Shown here piece after piece: positions 45,855 to 55,018 of a DNA stretch of 64,000 bases. The stretch comes from Agriterribacter humi. Its GTDB lineage: Bacteria > Bacteroidota > Bacteroidia > Chitinophagales > Chitinophagaceae. The translations under genes were made by a program, and so were the position numbers. The notes under the pieces were generated by a model that did not search any database, was not told the origin of the DNA, and was given only the letters and a program-made list of their open reading frames with translations. The stretch covers positions 1 to 64,000 of the forward strand of contig NZ_VOHQ01000008.1 of the NCBI RefSeq assembly GCF_009192765.1. Direction: 5' to 3'. Numbering within the stretch: position 1 is the stretch's first letter; every line of letters begins with the position of its first letter.

Positions 45855-46349
45855 ATGAAAAAAACACTTTATCGTTTGCTTCAGACTTCTATGTTTGTTG
45901 CTATGGCCAGTATCTGGCTTTTTTCGTGTAAACCTAAAATAAGCGACCAGGACATAGAAACTAAAATTCAATCGAATTCCGCTTTATCACATCTTGCAGT
46001 TACTGTAAAAGACGGAGTAGTTACGCTTAGTGGTGAAGCGAAAGACGAAGCTGACAGAACGAATAGCGAGGCCGCAGTTAAAAGTATAGAAGGAGTAAAA
46101 GAAGTTATAAACAATACAACCATCGCACCGCCTCCTGCACCTGCACCTGTTGAAATTGCGGCAGATGATCCGTTAACAAAAGGAATTGCTGATGCGCTCA
46201 AAGATTTTCCAACTGTAAAAGCCACTGCAAATGATGGTGTAATTACTGTTACCGGCGAAACCACGGCTGCCAACTGGAAAAAAATTAAAATGGCATTGGA
46301 TGGTTTAAAACCCAAAAAAGTTGATGCTACTGCTTTGAAAATTAATTAA
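45855..46349 (+). CDS. BON-domain lipoprotein
   Basis: The 164-residue protein has a lipoprotein signal (ASIWLFSC) and two BON-like repeats (residues 33-90: DIETKIQSNSALSHLAVTVKDGVVTLSGEA; residues 105-160: GIADALKDFPTVKATANDGVITVTGE). BON domains bind membranes or lipids; OsmY-like proteins are periplasmic stress factors. It is 15 bp before the SH3 gene, probably an operon. Confidence 0.85.
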   Translation: MKKTLYRLLQTSMFVAMASIWLFSCKPKISDQDIETKIQSNSALSHLAVTVKDGVVTLSGEAKDEADRTNSEAAVKSIEGVKEVINNTTIAPPPAPAPVEIAADDPLTKGIADALKDFPTVKATANDGVITVTGETTAANWKKIKMALDGLKPKKVDATALKIN

Positions 46350-46364
46350 CCTAAAAAAAATCTT

Positions 46365-46784
46365 ATGGCACTACAGGATAAATACAAACAGTTAGTTGAT
46401 ACTGCAACAGCTTCAGGTGTGGCCAATTTGCAGGTAAGGGAACAGGATGGTGTATTATATATTGATGGTGAAGCGCCATCGGGAAGTGTAAAAGACCAGT
46501 TGTGGGATATATATGGAAAAATAGACCCCAATTTTTTGACGGGTGATGTGGTAATGAATGTAAATGTAGCTACTGCGGTTGCCGGCGCTAAGGCTAAGGT
46601 AACCACCGAAAAGTCTAATCTTAATATTCGTAAAGGCCCGGGAACCGATCAGCCCATTGTTGGAAAAGCGGCGCATAACGAAATAGTAACGTTGGTTAGC
46701 AAGGCAAACGATCAGTGGTGGCTGATCAGAACAGACGCCGGAGAAGAGGGGTATGCTTACGCCCAGTATTTAACAGTACAGTGA
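46365..46784 (+). CDS. SH3b-domain protein
   Basis: The 139-residue protein has an N-terminal BON-like half (ANLQVREQDGVLYIDGEAP) and a C-terminal bacterial SH3 domain (LNIRKGPGTDQPIVGKAAHNEIVTLV, QWWLIRTDAGEEGYAYAQYL). SH3b modules usually bind peptidoglycan. No signal peptide is evident, which is odd for such a role. It is coupled to the BON lipoprotein and followed by a terminator. Confidence 0.85.
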   Translation: MALQDKYKQLVDTATASGVANLQVREQDGVLYIDGEAPSGSVKDQLWDIYGKIDPNFLTGDVVMNVNVATAVAGAKAKVTTEKSNLNIRKGPGTDQPIVGKAAHNEIVTLVSKANDQWWLIRTDAGEEGYAYAQYLTVQ

Positions 46785-46834
46785 TGGTAGAAGTACAAAA
46801 AAATTGTAAAGCCGTTTTTTAAAGATTTTACATT

Positions 46835-46877
46835 TGCCACAGATCCGCAGATTTACCTGCCGGTCTGTGGCATTTTT
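46835..46877 (+). terminator. Intrinsic terminator of the BON/SH3 pair
   Basis: TGCCACAGA and TCTGTGGCA arms with a 20-nt loop followed by TTTTTA. Confidence 0.75.
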
Positions 46878-47028
46878 ATGTAATACCATATCCTGGTGAC
46901 AACTGATGGTATACGCCGGTAAGAATAATTTTATTGGATTTGCCGGAAATTTAAATTTAAACCAGATAAATCCTGATTATCTGGCTATAATTTAAGAAAT
47001 TTGCGGTTCTCTTTTAAATTTTAAAAAA

Positions 47029-48447
47029 ATGAGTAGTACGCCAACAACATTATTTGACAAAGTATGGGATTCCCATGTAGTTAGAAAGATTACGGACGGC
47101 CCCGATGTACTTTTTATTGACCGGCATTTTATTCATGAGGTAACCAGTCCGGTTGCTTTTTTAAGCCTGGAACAAAGAGGGCTCCAGGTAATGTTTTCGG
47201 AAAAGACCTTTGCTACTGCAGATCACAATACACCTACTGTTAACCAGCATTTGCCGGTACAGGATCCGCTTTCTGCTATCCAGTTAAAAGCGCTGGAAAC
47301 AAATTCGGGTAAATACGGCATTTCACATTGGGGATTGGGTAATCCCAAAAACGGAATTGTGCATGTGGTTGGTCCGGAAAACGGTATTACACAACCGGGT
47401 ATGACCATCGTTTGTGGTGATTCGCATACTTCTACCCATGGCGCTTTCGGCGCTATTGCTTTTGGCATTGGTACATCCGAAGTAGAGATGGTACTGTCGT
47501 CGCAGTGCATTATGCAGCCCAAGCCAAAGAAAATGCGCATCAATGTTAATGGCAAACTGGGTAAGGGCGTTACACCCAAGGATGTGGTGCTCTATATCAT
47601 TTCAAAATTAACAGCAGCGGGCGCTACCGGTTATTTTGTTGAATTTGCCGGAGATGTGTTTGAAAATATGAGCATGGAAGGCCGCATGACCGTTTGTAAT
47701 ATGAGCATCGAAATGGGAGCCCGGGGGGGGATGATAGCACCGGATGAAACAACCTTTGCCTATATCAAAGGAAAAGATAAAGCGCCTAAAGGGGAAGCCT
47801 GGGACAAGGCGCTGGCTTACTGGAAAACGTTGAAAACAGACGATGGGGCCGGCTTTGATAAAGAATATCATTATGAAGCTGTGGATATTGAGCCCATGAT
47901 CACCTTCGGCACCAATCCCGGTATGGGCATGGGTATCAGCAAGCGTATACCTGTGTCGCAGGAGTTGGGAAGCGGAAAATCCAGCTATGAAAAGTCGCTT
48001 AACTACATGGGCTTCCGGGAAGAGGATAAGATGCTGGGTAAAAAAGTAGATTACGTTTTTATTGGCAGTTGTACCAACGGACGTATAGAAGATTTTCGTG
48101 CCTTCGCATCTATTATAAAAGGACGGAAAAAGGCCGATCATGTTACGGCATGGATTGTTCCCGGATCGCATGTAGTAGAACGCCAGATAAAAGATGAGGG
48201 TATCCTGGATATATTACAGGAAGCAGGCTTCGAGCTGCGTCAACCCGGTTGTTCTGCATGCCTTGCAATGAATGATGATAAAATTCCCGCAGGCAAATAT
48301 GCCGTAAGTACCAGTAACCGCAACTTTGAAGGAAGGCAGGGACCCGGTGCAAGAACAATGCTGGCAAGCCCCCTGGTGGCCGCCGCCGCTGCAGTTACCG
48401 GTGTAGTTACAGACCCAAGAGAGCTAATTGCTGAAGAGAACGTATGA
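47029..48447 (+). CDS. leuC: 3-isopropylmalate dehydratase large subunit
   Basis: With LeuD it isomerises 2- to 3-isopropylmalate in leucine synthesis. The 472 residues contain [36 protein letters not shown], and the 4Fe-4S ligands in GSCTNGR and GCSACLAMN. It is the first gene of leuC-leuD-leuA-like-leuB. The spacer to leuD is a set of 7-bp words. Confidence 0.97.
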   Translation: MSSTPTTLFDKVWDSHVVRKITDGPDVLFIDRHFIHEVTSPVAFLSLEQRGLQVMFSEKTFATADHNTPTVNQHLPVQDPLSAIQLKALETNSGKYGISHWGLGNPKNGIVHVVGPENGITQPGMTIVCGDSHTSTHGAFGAIAFGIGTSEVEMVLSSQCIMQPKPKKMRINVNGKLGKGVTPKDVVLYIISKLTAAGATGYFVEFAGDVFENMSMEGRMTVCNMSIEMGARGGMIAPDETTFAYIKGKDKAPKGEAWDKALAYWKTLKTDDGAGFDKEYHYEAVDIEPMITFGTNPGMGMGISKRIPVSQELGSGKSSYEKSLNYMGFREEDKMLGKKVDYVFIGSCTNGRIEDFRAFASIIKGRKKADHVTAWIVPGSHVVERQIKDEGILDILQEAGFELRQPGCSACLAMNDDKIPAGKYAVSTSNRNFEGRQGPGARTMLASPLVAAAAAVTGVVTDPRELIAEENV

Positions 48448-48503
48448 GGTGTGGGGTGTAAGGTATAAGGCTACAAACAAAAAACTATAAACTATAAACT
48501 CTG
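48448..48503. repeat. leuC-leuD spacer made of eight 7-bp words
   Basis: From the base after the leuC stop the spacer reads GGTGTGG, GGTGTAA, GGTATAA, GGCTACA, AACAAAA, AACTATA, AACTATA, AACTCTG, then AA and the leuD ATG. There is no phase loss and no sequence left for a separate ribosome site except within the repeat. Confidence 0.9.
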
Positions 48504-48505
48504 AA

Positions 48506-49102
48506 ATGGCTTACGATAAATTCACAATACTTAAAAGTACAGCGGTTCCAATGCCCATTGAAAATGTGGATACCGATCAGATCATTCCTGCCCGCTTTTT
48601 AAAAGCAACGGAACGGAGGGGGTTTGGCGACAATCTTTTCCGCGACTGGCGGTATAATAATGATAATACTCCAAAAAAGGATTTTGTTTTGAATAACCCG
48701 CTTTATACAGGTAAGATATTGGTTGGAGGTAAAAACTTTGGCAGCGGAAGCAGCCGAGAGCATGCGGCATGGGCTATTTATGATTATGGCTTTCGTTGTG
48801 TGGTATCAAGTTTTTTTGCCGATATTTTTAAAAATAATTCTATAAATATTGGCATACTTCCCGTGCAGGTAAGTGAACTGTTTTTGGATAAAATATTTAC
48901 TGCTATTGAAGCCAACCCTCAAAATGAAATTGAAATAAATCTTCCGGATCAAACTATTACCATCCTTTCAACAGGTGAATCTGAATCGTTTGATATCAAT
49001 GGATATAAAAAACATAACCTGGTCAATGGGTATGATGATATTGATTATTTGCAGGCAATGAAAGAAGACATTCGGTCATTTGCCGCCACCAGTTTATACT
49101 AA
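48506..49102 (+). CDS. leuD: 3-isopropylmalate dehydratase small subunit
   Basis: The 198 residues show the LeuD pattern: ENVDTDQIIPARFLKA, VGGKNFGSGSSREHAAWAIYDYG, and FRCVVSSFFADIFKNNSINIGILPV. It forms the second half of the isomerase active site with LeuC. The stop is 15 bp before the next gene. Confidence 0.97.
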   Translation: MAYDKFTILKSTAVPMPIENVDTDQIIPARFLKATERRGFGDNLFRDWRYNNDNTPKKDFVLNNPLYTGKILVGGKNFGSGSSREHAAWAIYDYGFRCVVSSFFADIFKNNSINIGILPVQVSELFLDKIFTAIEANPQNEIEINLPDQTITILSTGESESFDINGYKKHNLVNGYDDIDYLQAMKEDIRSFAATSLY

Positions 49103-49117
49103 AAACGATCAGCAAAC

Positions 49118-50641
49118 ATGCCGTCAGCTCAACGATATATTGAAATAATGGATACAACGCTCAGGGATGGGGAGCAAACGAGCGGTGTGTCTTTTTCTGC
49201 GTCAGAAAAACTAACTATCGCAAAACTTTTGTTATCGGAAGTAAAGGTAGACAGGATTGAAGTAGCATCTGCCCGTGTATCCGAAGGTGAATTTGACGCG
49301 GTAAAGCGAATTACCAAATGGGCTAAGGCCAATGGTTGTTTGAGCAAGGTGGAAGTGCTCACTTTTGTTGACGGGGATGTATCCGTACAGTGGATGATGA
49401 AAGCAGGGGCAAGGGTAATGAACCTGCTTACCAAAGGATCCCTGAATCATTTAACACACCAACTGAAGAAAAAACCCGAACAGCATTTTGCAGATGTTGC
49501 CGCCGTTATTGCTCTGGCAGGGAAAAAAGGGATAACCTGTAATGTATATCTTGAAGACTGGAGCAATGGGATGCGGTATTCAAAAGATTACGTCTTTCAA
49601 TATCTTGATTTCCTGCAGTATCAGCCCGTTAAAAGAATAATGTTACCCGACACTTTGGGCGTTTTAATCCCCTCGGAAGCATATGAATATATATCGGAAA
49701 TTGTTTCCCGTTATCCCGGTATTCATTTCGATTTTCATGCGCATAATGATTATGACCTCGGTACGGCCAATGTGCTGGAAGCTGTGAAGGCTGGTGCACA
49801 TGGTATTCATCTTACCATAAATGGTATGGGCGAAAGGGCTGGAAATGCACCGCTGGCAAGCGCTATAGCCGTTTTGAACGATTTTATGCCGAAAATAAAA
49901 ACAGCAGTAGCCGAAAAATCACTCTATACGGTAAGTAAGCTGGTTGAAACATTTTCAGGATTTCGTATTCCTGTTAATAAACCGGTAGTGGGAGAGAATG
50001 TATTTACTCAAACTGCGGGTATCCATGCAGACGGAGACAAAAAAAATAAATTGTATTGCAGCGATCTGATGCCTGAACGTTTTGGACGGCAGCGAAAGTA
50101 TGCTTTGGGAAAAACCAGTGGCAAAGCCAATATTGAAAACAATTTGCAGCAACTGGGTATACATCTGTCTGATACGGATTTAAGAAAAGTAACGCAGCGC
50201 ATTATAGAACTGGGAGACCGGAAAGAGGATGTTACGCAATCCGATCTTCCTTATATCATTTCTGATATATTAAACAGCAATGCCAATGAGGATAAGGTAA
50301 AGATTGAAAATTATGCGTTAACACATTCAAAAGGGCTTAATCCATCTGTAACCATAAAATTATTGATAGATGGCGAAGCGTTTGAAGAGCATGCACAGGG
50401 CGATGGGCAATATGATGCCTTTATGAATGCGCTCAAAAAAGTGTACAGACATAAGAAAATGGAACTGCCGCTTTTAACGGATTATGCAGTTCGTATTCCG
50501 CCTGGTGGCCGTAGTGATGCTTTGTGCGAAACGATAATAACCTGGAGATATAATGATAAAGAATTCAAAACAAGAGGTCTTGATAGTGATCAGACCGTTT
50601 CGGCAATAAAAGCAACTCAAAAAATGCTGAATACAATATAA
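49118..50641 (+). CDS. 2-isopropylmalate synthase-like enzyme (LeuA/citramalate synthase family)
   Basis: This HMGL-like lyase condenses acetyl-CoA with a 2-oxoacid. The 507 residues hold the TIM-barrel motifs MDTTLRDGEQTSGVSFS and FDFHAHNDYDLGTAN (metal His pair), GMGERAGNAPLAS, NVFTQTAGIHADGD, and a C-terminal LeuA allosteric domain (from about residue 395: NYALTHSKGLNPSVTIKLLIDG). Its place between leuD and leuB favours isopropylmalate synthase, but citramalate synthase activity is possible; the sequence alone does not decide. Confidence 0.85.
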   Translation: MPSAQRYIEIMDTTLRDGEQTSGVSFSASEKLTIAKLLLSEVKVDRIEVASARVSEGEFDAVKRITKWAKANGCLSKVEVLTFVDGDVSVQWMMKAGARVMNLLTKGSLNHLTHQLKKKPEQHFADVAAVIALAGKKGITCNVYLEDWSNGMRYSKDYVFQYLDFLQYQPVKRIMLPDTLGVLIPSEAYEYISEIVSRYPGIHFDFHAHNDYDLGTANVLEAVKAGAHGIHLTINGMGERAGNAPLASAIAVLNDFMPKIKTAVAEKSLYTVSKLVETFSGFRIPVNKPVVGENVFTQTAGIHADGDKKNKLYCSDLMPERFGRQRKYALGKTSGKANIENNLQQLGIHLSDTDLRKVTQRIIELGDRKEDVTQSDLPYIISDILNSNANEDKVKIENYALTHSKGLNPSVTIKLLIDGEAFEEHAQGDGQYDAFMNALKKVYRHKKMELPLLTDYAVRIPPGGRSDALCETIITWRYNDKEFKTRGLDSDQTVSAIKATQKMLNTI

Positions 50642-50683
50642 GCGGATCAATACATCATCATTTCATTTCAATTTTAAAGAACA

Positions 50684-51760
50684 GTGATAACAAAAAACAT
50701 TTTAATTGTTCCCGGCGACGGGATAGGGCAGGAAGTAACAGCAGTTGGTAAAAAAATATTAGATAAAATAGCGGCAAAATTCGGGCATAGCTTTGCTTAT
50801 GATGAAGCTTTGATTGGTCATGTGGCTATTGAAGCTACAGGAAACCCTTTACCAGATGAATCACTGGAAAAGATGAAACAATCGGATGCGGTATTGTTTG
50901 GCGCGGTGGGGCATCCCAAATATGATAATGATCCTTCGGCTAAAGTACGGCCTGAACAAGGGTTGCTTAAAATGAGGAAAGAACTGGGATTGTACGCCAA
51001 TATCCGCCCCATCAAATTATTTGATGAATTATTAGGTGCATCCAGCATTAAACCGGAAATATTGAAAGGAGCCGATATTATGTTTTTTCGCGAACTAACG
51101 GGTGATATTTATTTTGGTGAAAAAGGCAGAAAAAATAATGGCGATACCGCCTTTGATGTGGCAGAATACAGCCGCTATGAAGTAGAACGTATTGCCCGTA
51201 AGGCATTTGAAGCTGCAAGAACAAGAAGAAAAAAATTATGCTCGGTTGATAAGGCCAATGTACTTGAAACTTCACGGTTATGGAGAGAAGTAGTACAAAA
51301 AATTGCATTGGAATACCCGGATATTGAAGTGGAACACCAGTTTGTAGATGCTACAGCCATGTTGCTGATAAAGAATCCCCGCCGGTTTGATGTTGTGGTT
51401 ACGGCAAACCTGTTTGGTGATATCCTTACCGATGAAGCTTCTCAGATAGCCGGATCCATGGGTATGCTGGCTTCAGCTTCTATTGGCGATGGCACCGGCG
51501 TATACGAACCTATTCATGGATCCGCGCACGATATTACCGGCAAGGGAGTTGCCAATCCCCTTGCTTCCATTTTATCAGCCGCTTTATTATTAGACATTTC
51601 TTTTGGCATGAAAGCCGAATCCGAAGCAGTTATCAATGCCGTGGATAAAGTACTTAAATCCGGTTTCCGTACTAAGGACATTGCTGATGCGCAAACGGCT
51701 CCCGGTAAAATTTTAGGTACAACCGCAATGGGTGAAGAGGTGTTAAAATACTTGGGTTAA
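50684..51760 (+). CDS. leuB: 3-isopropylmalate dehydrogenase (GTG start)
   Basis: It oxidises and decarboxylates 3-isopropylmalate with NAD+. The 358 residues show ILIVPGDGIGQEVTAVGKKIL, VLFGAVGHPKYD, LGLYANIRPIK, FFRELTGDIYFGEKG, CSVDKANVLETSRLWREV, and NLFGDILTDEASQIAGSMGMLAS. GTG 50684 is the first codon in frame; it follows leuA-like by 42 bp and ends the operon. Confidence 0.97.
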   Translation: MITKNILIVPGDGIGQEVTAVGKKILDKIAAKFGHSFAYDEALIGHVAIEATGNPLPDESLEKMKQSDAVLFGAVGHPKYDNDPSAKVRPEQGLLKMRKELGLYANIRPIKLFDELLGASSIKPEILKGADIMFFRELTGDIYFGEKGRKNNGDTAFDVAEYSRYEVERIARKAFEAARTRRKKLCSVDKANVLETSRLWREVVQKIALEYPDIEVEHQFVDATAMLLIKNPRRFDVVVTANLFGDILTDEASQIAGSMGMLASASIGDGTGVYEPIHGSAHDITGKGVANPLASILSAALLLDISFGMKAESEAVINAVDKVLKSGFRTKDIADAQTAPGKILGTTAMGEEVLKYLG

Positions 51761-51780
51761 GGAAGATCCAAACACTGGGA

Positions 51781-51848
51781 AGTGAATGGTGAGTGCAATC
51801 CTTGGAAAGCAAGACGATTATTCACTATTGACTACTCGCTATTCACTC
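51781..51848. repeat. 7-bp words in inverted orientation after leuB
   Basis: AGTGAAT, GGTGAGT (51781-51794) face TTCACTA, TTGACTA, CTCGCTA, TTCACTC (51821-51848). AGTGAAT pairs with ATTCACT, so the leuB mRNA end can fold into a hairpin. Confidence 0.75.
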
Positions 51849-51894
51849 AGTATACGATCGTTTACAATTACCATGACAGTTATTATATATAACA

Positions 51895-51922
51895 AAAGTC
51901 CTTCCGTAGAAACGAAAGGATG
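51895..51922 (-). terminator. Hairpin downstream of the tRNA-like element
   Basis: On the minus strand TCCTTTCGT and ACGGAAGGA arms (one mismatch, 4-nt loop) are followed by CTTTTG. It lies 28 nt past the tRNA-like fold. Confidence 0.45.
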
Positions 51923-51949
51923 TTAACGATTGCTTGCTTTATGACTCCG

Positions 51950-52020
51950 CAGTTACGGGTGGAATCGGACCACCGTAAAAGGACTTGCCGGCCTTTGCCT
52001 GTCCACTCGGCCACGTTACT
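51950..52020 (-). tRNA. Degenerate tRNA-Cys-like element (possible pseudo-tRNA)
   Basis: On the minus strand a full cloverleaf can be drawn: acceptor AGTAACG / CGTAACT (6 of 7 pairs, A-A mismatch at position 4), D-arm GCC-GAGTGGACA-GGC, anticodon arm AAGGC-CGGCAAG-TCCTT (four pairs) with anticodon GCA for cysteine, 4-nt variable loop, and a perfect T-stem GGTGG/CCACC. Key bases are wrong: position 33 is G not U, and the T-loop reads TCCGATT instead of TTCGATT. No CCA is encoded. It is more likely a decayed gene or tRNA mimic than a working tRNA. Confidence 0.5.
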
Positions 52021-52496
52021 CTTGTTTTCTCCTGCGGTTATGATGTCTGTATTGGTATTTTATCGCGGGCTGAGATAAATGAACAGTTTATGTGTTTCCT
52101 CCTTAACAATTAAACGGTCAGCAGAGCGCCATTTTGGGTTCAGTAATAGTAATACCGTCAGTGCCCAAAGCTGGCCCGGGATGTATTTCATATTGTTTAA
52201 TATTAAGTAAGAAGAGTAACGATTACAGAAGAGGGCGATGGTAAAGCCTTAATATCGCGCCATTGAATTTGTAGTAAGAAGTATGTTGCTGTTGATCATG
52301 AGACAAAAATAGGGGAGGTTAATTAGTCTATCAAATTTATAGACTAATATTTTATTCGTTTTTTCAAAAAAGCTATCCGGGCATAAAAAATAATGCAAAA
52401 TTGTTGATAATATTTTACTGATTACCACGTTTTTAGCGGAATAGAACGTTACTTTGTTTGTTCTTTTTAAAAGATTTTTAAATCATACAATACCCC
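52021..52496. other. Gene-free spacer upstream of a lipoprotein gene
   Basis: No open frame or strong hairpin was found. TACTTTG just upstream of 52460 is a partial -7 match for the lipoprotein gene at 52497. Confidence 0.4.
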
Positions 52497-53597
52497 ATGC
52501 GTCAGGCACCTGTTAAAACTGTGGGAAACACAACTATGAATGTATCTTCTTTACCCGGCCAATTCTTACGGCCTGCTATCCTTCTTATATCGTTTAATGC
52601 ATTTTTGCTGCTTTCCAGCAGTTGCGGTCAAACTTATTCGGAAACAGACTCGGCTAAAGATTCTGCCATTGCAAATGTTCAGGAAGATAAAGCACCCGGG
52701 CCCCAGGCGCCTGAGCCTATTGATACCGCATTGTATAATCAAAAAAACATTCAGCTTGCTAATGGCGATAGTTCCGGTTTGTGGCCGGTTAATGCACCTT
52801 ATCCGCTTCCGGGAGCCATTTTTCCGTTTAAAAGAGTTGTTTCTTATTACGGCAACCTGTATTCAAAGCGCATGGGTATCTTGGGCGAATTGCCTCCTGC
52901 TCAAATGCTGGCAAAATTAAAAGAAGAAGTGGCTAAGTGGGAAGCTGCCGATACCACAACAGAAGTTTTACCCGCCTTGCATTATATAGCAGTAACTGCA
53001 CAGGAAAGCCCCGGCAAAGATGGAAAGTACCGTCTGCGGATGCCTTTTCACCAGATTGATTCTGTGCTGAGCATGTCAAAAAGAATTGACGCCATAACAT
53101 TTATTGATGTGCAAATAGGGTTAAGCACCTTACAACAGGAAATTCCACAATTCGAAAAATATTTAATGATGCCGGATGTGCACCTTGGCATTGATCCTGA
53201 ATTTTCAATGAAAGGCGGCCATAGGCCGGGAACCGTTATTGGTACCGTTAATGCCGATGATATTAACTATGTTACGGGCTATCTGGCCGAGCTGGTAAAA
53301 AAGTACAATCTGCCTCCCAAAATACTGGTGGTACACCGCTTTACGCAGGGTATGGTAACCAATTATAAGCAAATCAAAACCCGCCCCGAAGTGCAGGTTA
53401 TTATGGATATGGATGGCTGGGGATTGCAGGCACGTAAAATAAATACCTACCGGCAATACATTTACAAAGAACCGGTGCATTACGCCGGGTTTAAAATTTT
53501 TTACAAGAACGACTTCAGAGAACCGAATAGTCGCACTATGACGCCCGAAGAAGTGCTGCAATTAAAACCGCGGCCGATATATATTCAATATCAATAG
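52497..53597 (+). CDS. Conserved lipoprotein of unknown function, possibly barrel-fold
   Basis: The 366-residue protein has a lipoprotein signal (FLLLSSSC, lipidation Cys near residue 43; ATG at residue 14 is an alternative start). The mature domain has VVSYYGNLYSKRMGILGELPP, LPALHYIAVTAQESPGKDG, DAITFIDVQIGLSTLQQEIPQFEKYL, MMPDVHLGIDPEF and ILVVHRFTQGMV. Strands ending in acidic or histidine residues suggest a TIM-barrel with an active site. I have seen similar exported proteins in other phyla but know of no assigned activity. Confidence 0.75.
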   Translation: MRQAPVKTVGNTTMNVSSLPGQFLRPAILLISFNAFLLLSSSCGQTYSETDSAKDSAIANVQEDKAPGPQAPEPIDTALYNQKNIQLANGDSSGLWPVNAPYPLPGAIFPFKRVVSYYGNLYSKRMGILGELPPAQMLAKLKEEVAKWEAADTTTEVLPALHYIAVTAQESPGKDGKYRLRMPFHQIDSVLSMSKRIDAITFIDVQIGLSTLQQEIPQFEKYLMMPDVHLGIDPEFSMKGGHRPGTVIGTVNADDINYVTGYLAELVKKYNLPPKILVVHRFTQGMVTNYKQIKTRPEVQVIMDMDGWGLQARKINTYRQYIYKEPVHYAGFKIFYKNDFREPNSRTMTPEEVLQLKPRPIYIQYQ

Positions 53598-53616
53598 TGA
53601 GTGGTGAGTGCACTCA
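53596..53616. repeat. Short 7-bp-word block
   Basis: AGTGAGT, GGTGAGT, GCACTCA starting at the stop codon; the third word is complementary to the first two, giving a small hairpin. Confidence 0.55.
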
Positions 53617-53719
53617 TATTTTACTCTGTTAGCCGAAAATTATAACAATGTTTTGCCATCATTGCGGCCAACCGGCGGCACTTAATACTTAATTTCGCAG
53701 ATTAATAAAAATATTGGAC

Positions 53720-54856
53720 ATGCAAAAGCTGTTTATCGCATTAATGTTTGCCTTTATGCTATTATCCTGTGCTGAAGGAGGAAAATCTGCCAGCGATGAA
53801 AAATCTCCGGGCGACACGAGCTATCTGTTAACAGCCAACATACAGGGATTAGATAGTGGGTGGGCTTATTTGTATCATGTGGAAAAAGAACAGGAAATAC
53901 CGGATTCTGCAAAAATTGTAAACGGTAGTTTTGAATTTAAAGGCAACGCGGCTCATCCGGAATTTACCCTTTTGGGTTACGATCAGAATGGACAAAAGAA
54001 ATTTCCGCTTGGGTTTTTTATTGAAAGTGGAAAACTAACAATTAAAGGATCCCTGGATTCACTGCATAAAGCTGATATCAGTGGATCTGCAACACAGGAA
54101 GAGTTTAAGAAATTCAATGAGATGCGCAAGCCTATCGAAGAAAAACAAAAGCAGTTGTACGATCAGTACCAGATGGCTGCAATGCAGGGCGATGCACAGA
54201 AAGCCGGCGAAGTTCAGAAACAATATGAGTCGCTGGAAGGGGAAAATAAAGCACTCGTTGCAAAATTTGTAAAAGAAAACCCCACTTCTTATGTTTCGGC
54301 TTTTCAACTGGCACAAACTTTTGGATATGATATTGTACCAGCCGATGTTGAACCGCTGTACAATGGATTGGATGAAAAGATTAAAACCTCTCATTTTGGA
54401 AGAGCGGTTAAGAAAAGTTTGGATGCGGCCAAAACCACAGCCATTGGGAGTGTGGCGCCAGACTTCACTTTGAATGATATCAATGGTAAGCCGGTGTCAT
54501 TAGCCGCATACAAGGGAAAATATACACTTGTGGATTTTTGGGCAAGCTGGTGCGGTCCCTGCCGCCAGGAAAATCCAACTGTGGTAAAAGCATATAACAC
54601 ATATAAATCCAAAGGATTTGATATCCTGGGCGTTTCGCTGGATGAAAAGAAAGACAAATGGGAGCAGGCCATTCAGCAGGACAAACTTACCTGGACGCAT
54701 GTGTCTGACCTTAAAGGATGGGAAAGTGATGCCGCCGCTTTATACGGAATCAAAGCAATCCCCATGAATTATTTATTGGATAAAGAAGGAAAGATCATTG
54801 CCAAAAGCCTGAGAGGGGAGGACCTCCTTAAAAAATTAGGTGAAATACTGAACTAA
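53720..54856 (+). CDS. TlpA-family thiol-disulfide lipoprotein with DUF4369
   Basis: The 378-residue protein has a lipoprotein signal (FAFMLLSC), an N-terminal DUF4369-type domain (residues 30-120: GLDSGWAYLYHVEKEQE, FKGNAAHPEFTLLGYD), a helical linker rich in Gln/Lys, and a C-terminal thioredoxin domain with VDFWASWCGPCRQENP (WCGPC at 277-281) and KAIPMNYLLDKEG. It should reduce disulfides in the periplasm. ATG 53720 is preferred to the TTG two codons upstream. Confidence 0.9.
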   Translation: MQKLFIALMFAFMLLSCAEGGKSASDEKSPGDTSYLLTANIQGLDSGWAYLYHVEKEQEIPDSAKIVNGSFEFKGNAAHPEFTLLGYDQNGQKKFPLGFFIESGKLTIKGSLDSLHKADISGSATQEEFKKFNEMRKPIEEKQKQLYDQYQMAAMQGDAQKAGEVQKQYESLEGENKALVAKFVKENPTSYVSAFQLAQTFGYDIVPADVEPLYNGLDEKIKTSHFGRAVKKSLDAAKTTAIGSVAPDFTLNDINGKPVSLAAYKGKYTLVDFWASWCGPCRQENPTVVKAYNTYKSKGFDILGVSLDEKKDKWEQAIQQDKLTWTHVSDLKGWESDAAALYGIKAIPMNYLLDKEGKIIAKSLRGEDLLKKLGEILN

Positions 54857-54875
54857 TAAACTGATAATGAACGGC

Positions 54876-54912
54876 AAAAGGTCAAAGGTGAAATTTCATC
54901 TCTGACCTTTTT
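54876..54912 (+). terminator. Intrinsic terminator of the TlpA-like gene
   Basis: AAAAGGTCA and TGACCTTTT arms, 18-nt loop, and a TTTTTC end, 20 bp past the stop codon. Confidence 0.75.
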
Positions 54913-55018
54913 CATTTGGTTTTGCACCATTGTGTGTGTTTATTGAGTAACTGAACCAAAGTTCTACCACCAAGATTCTATTCCATTTGCTTAAGTAAAA
55001 ATCCTTCTTCTTTGCCCC

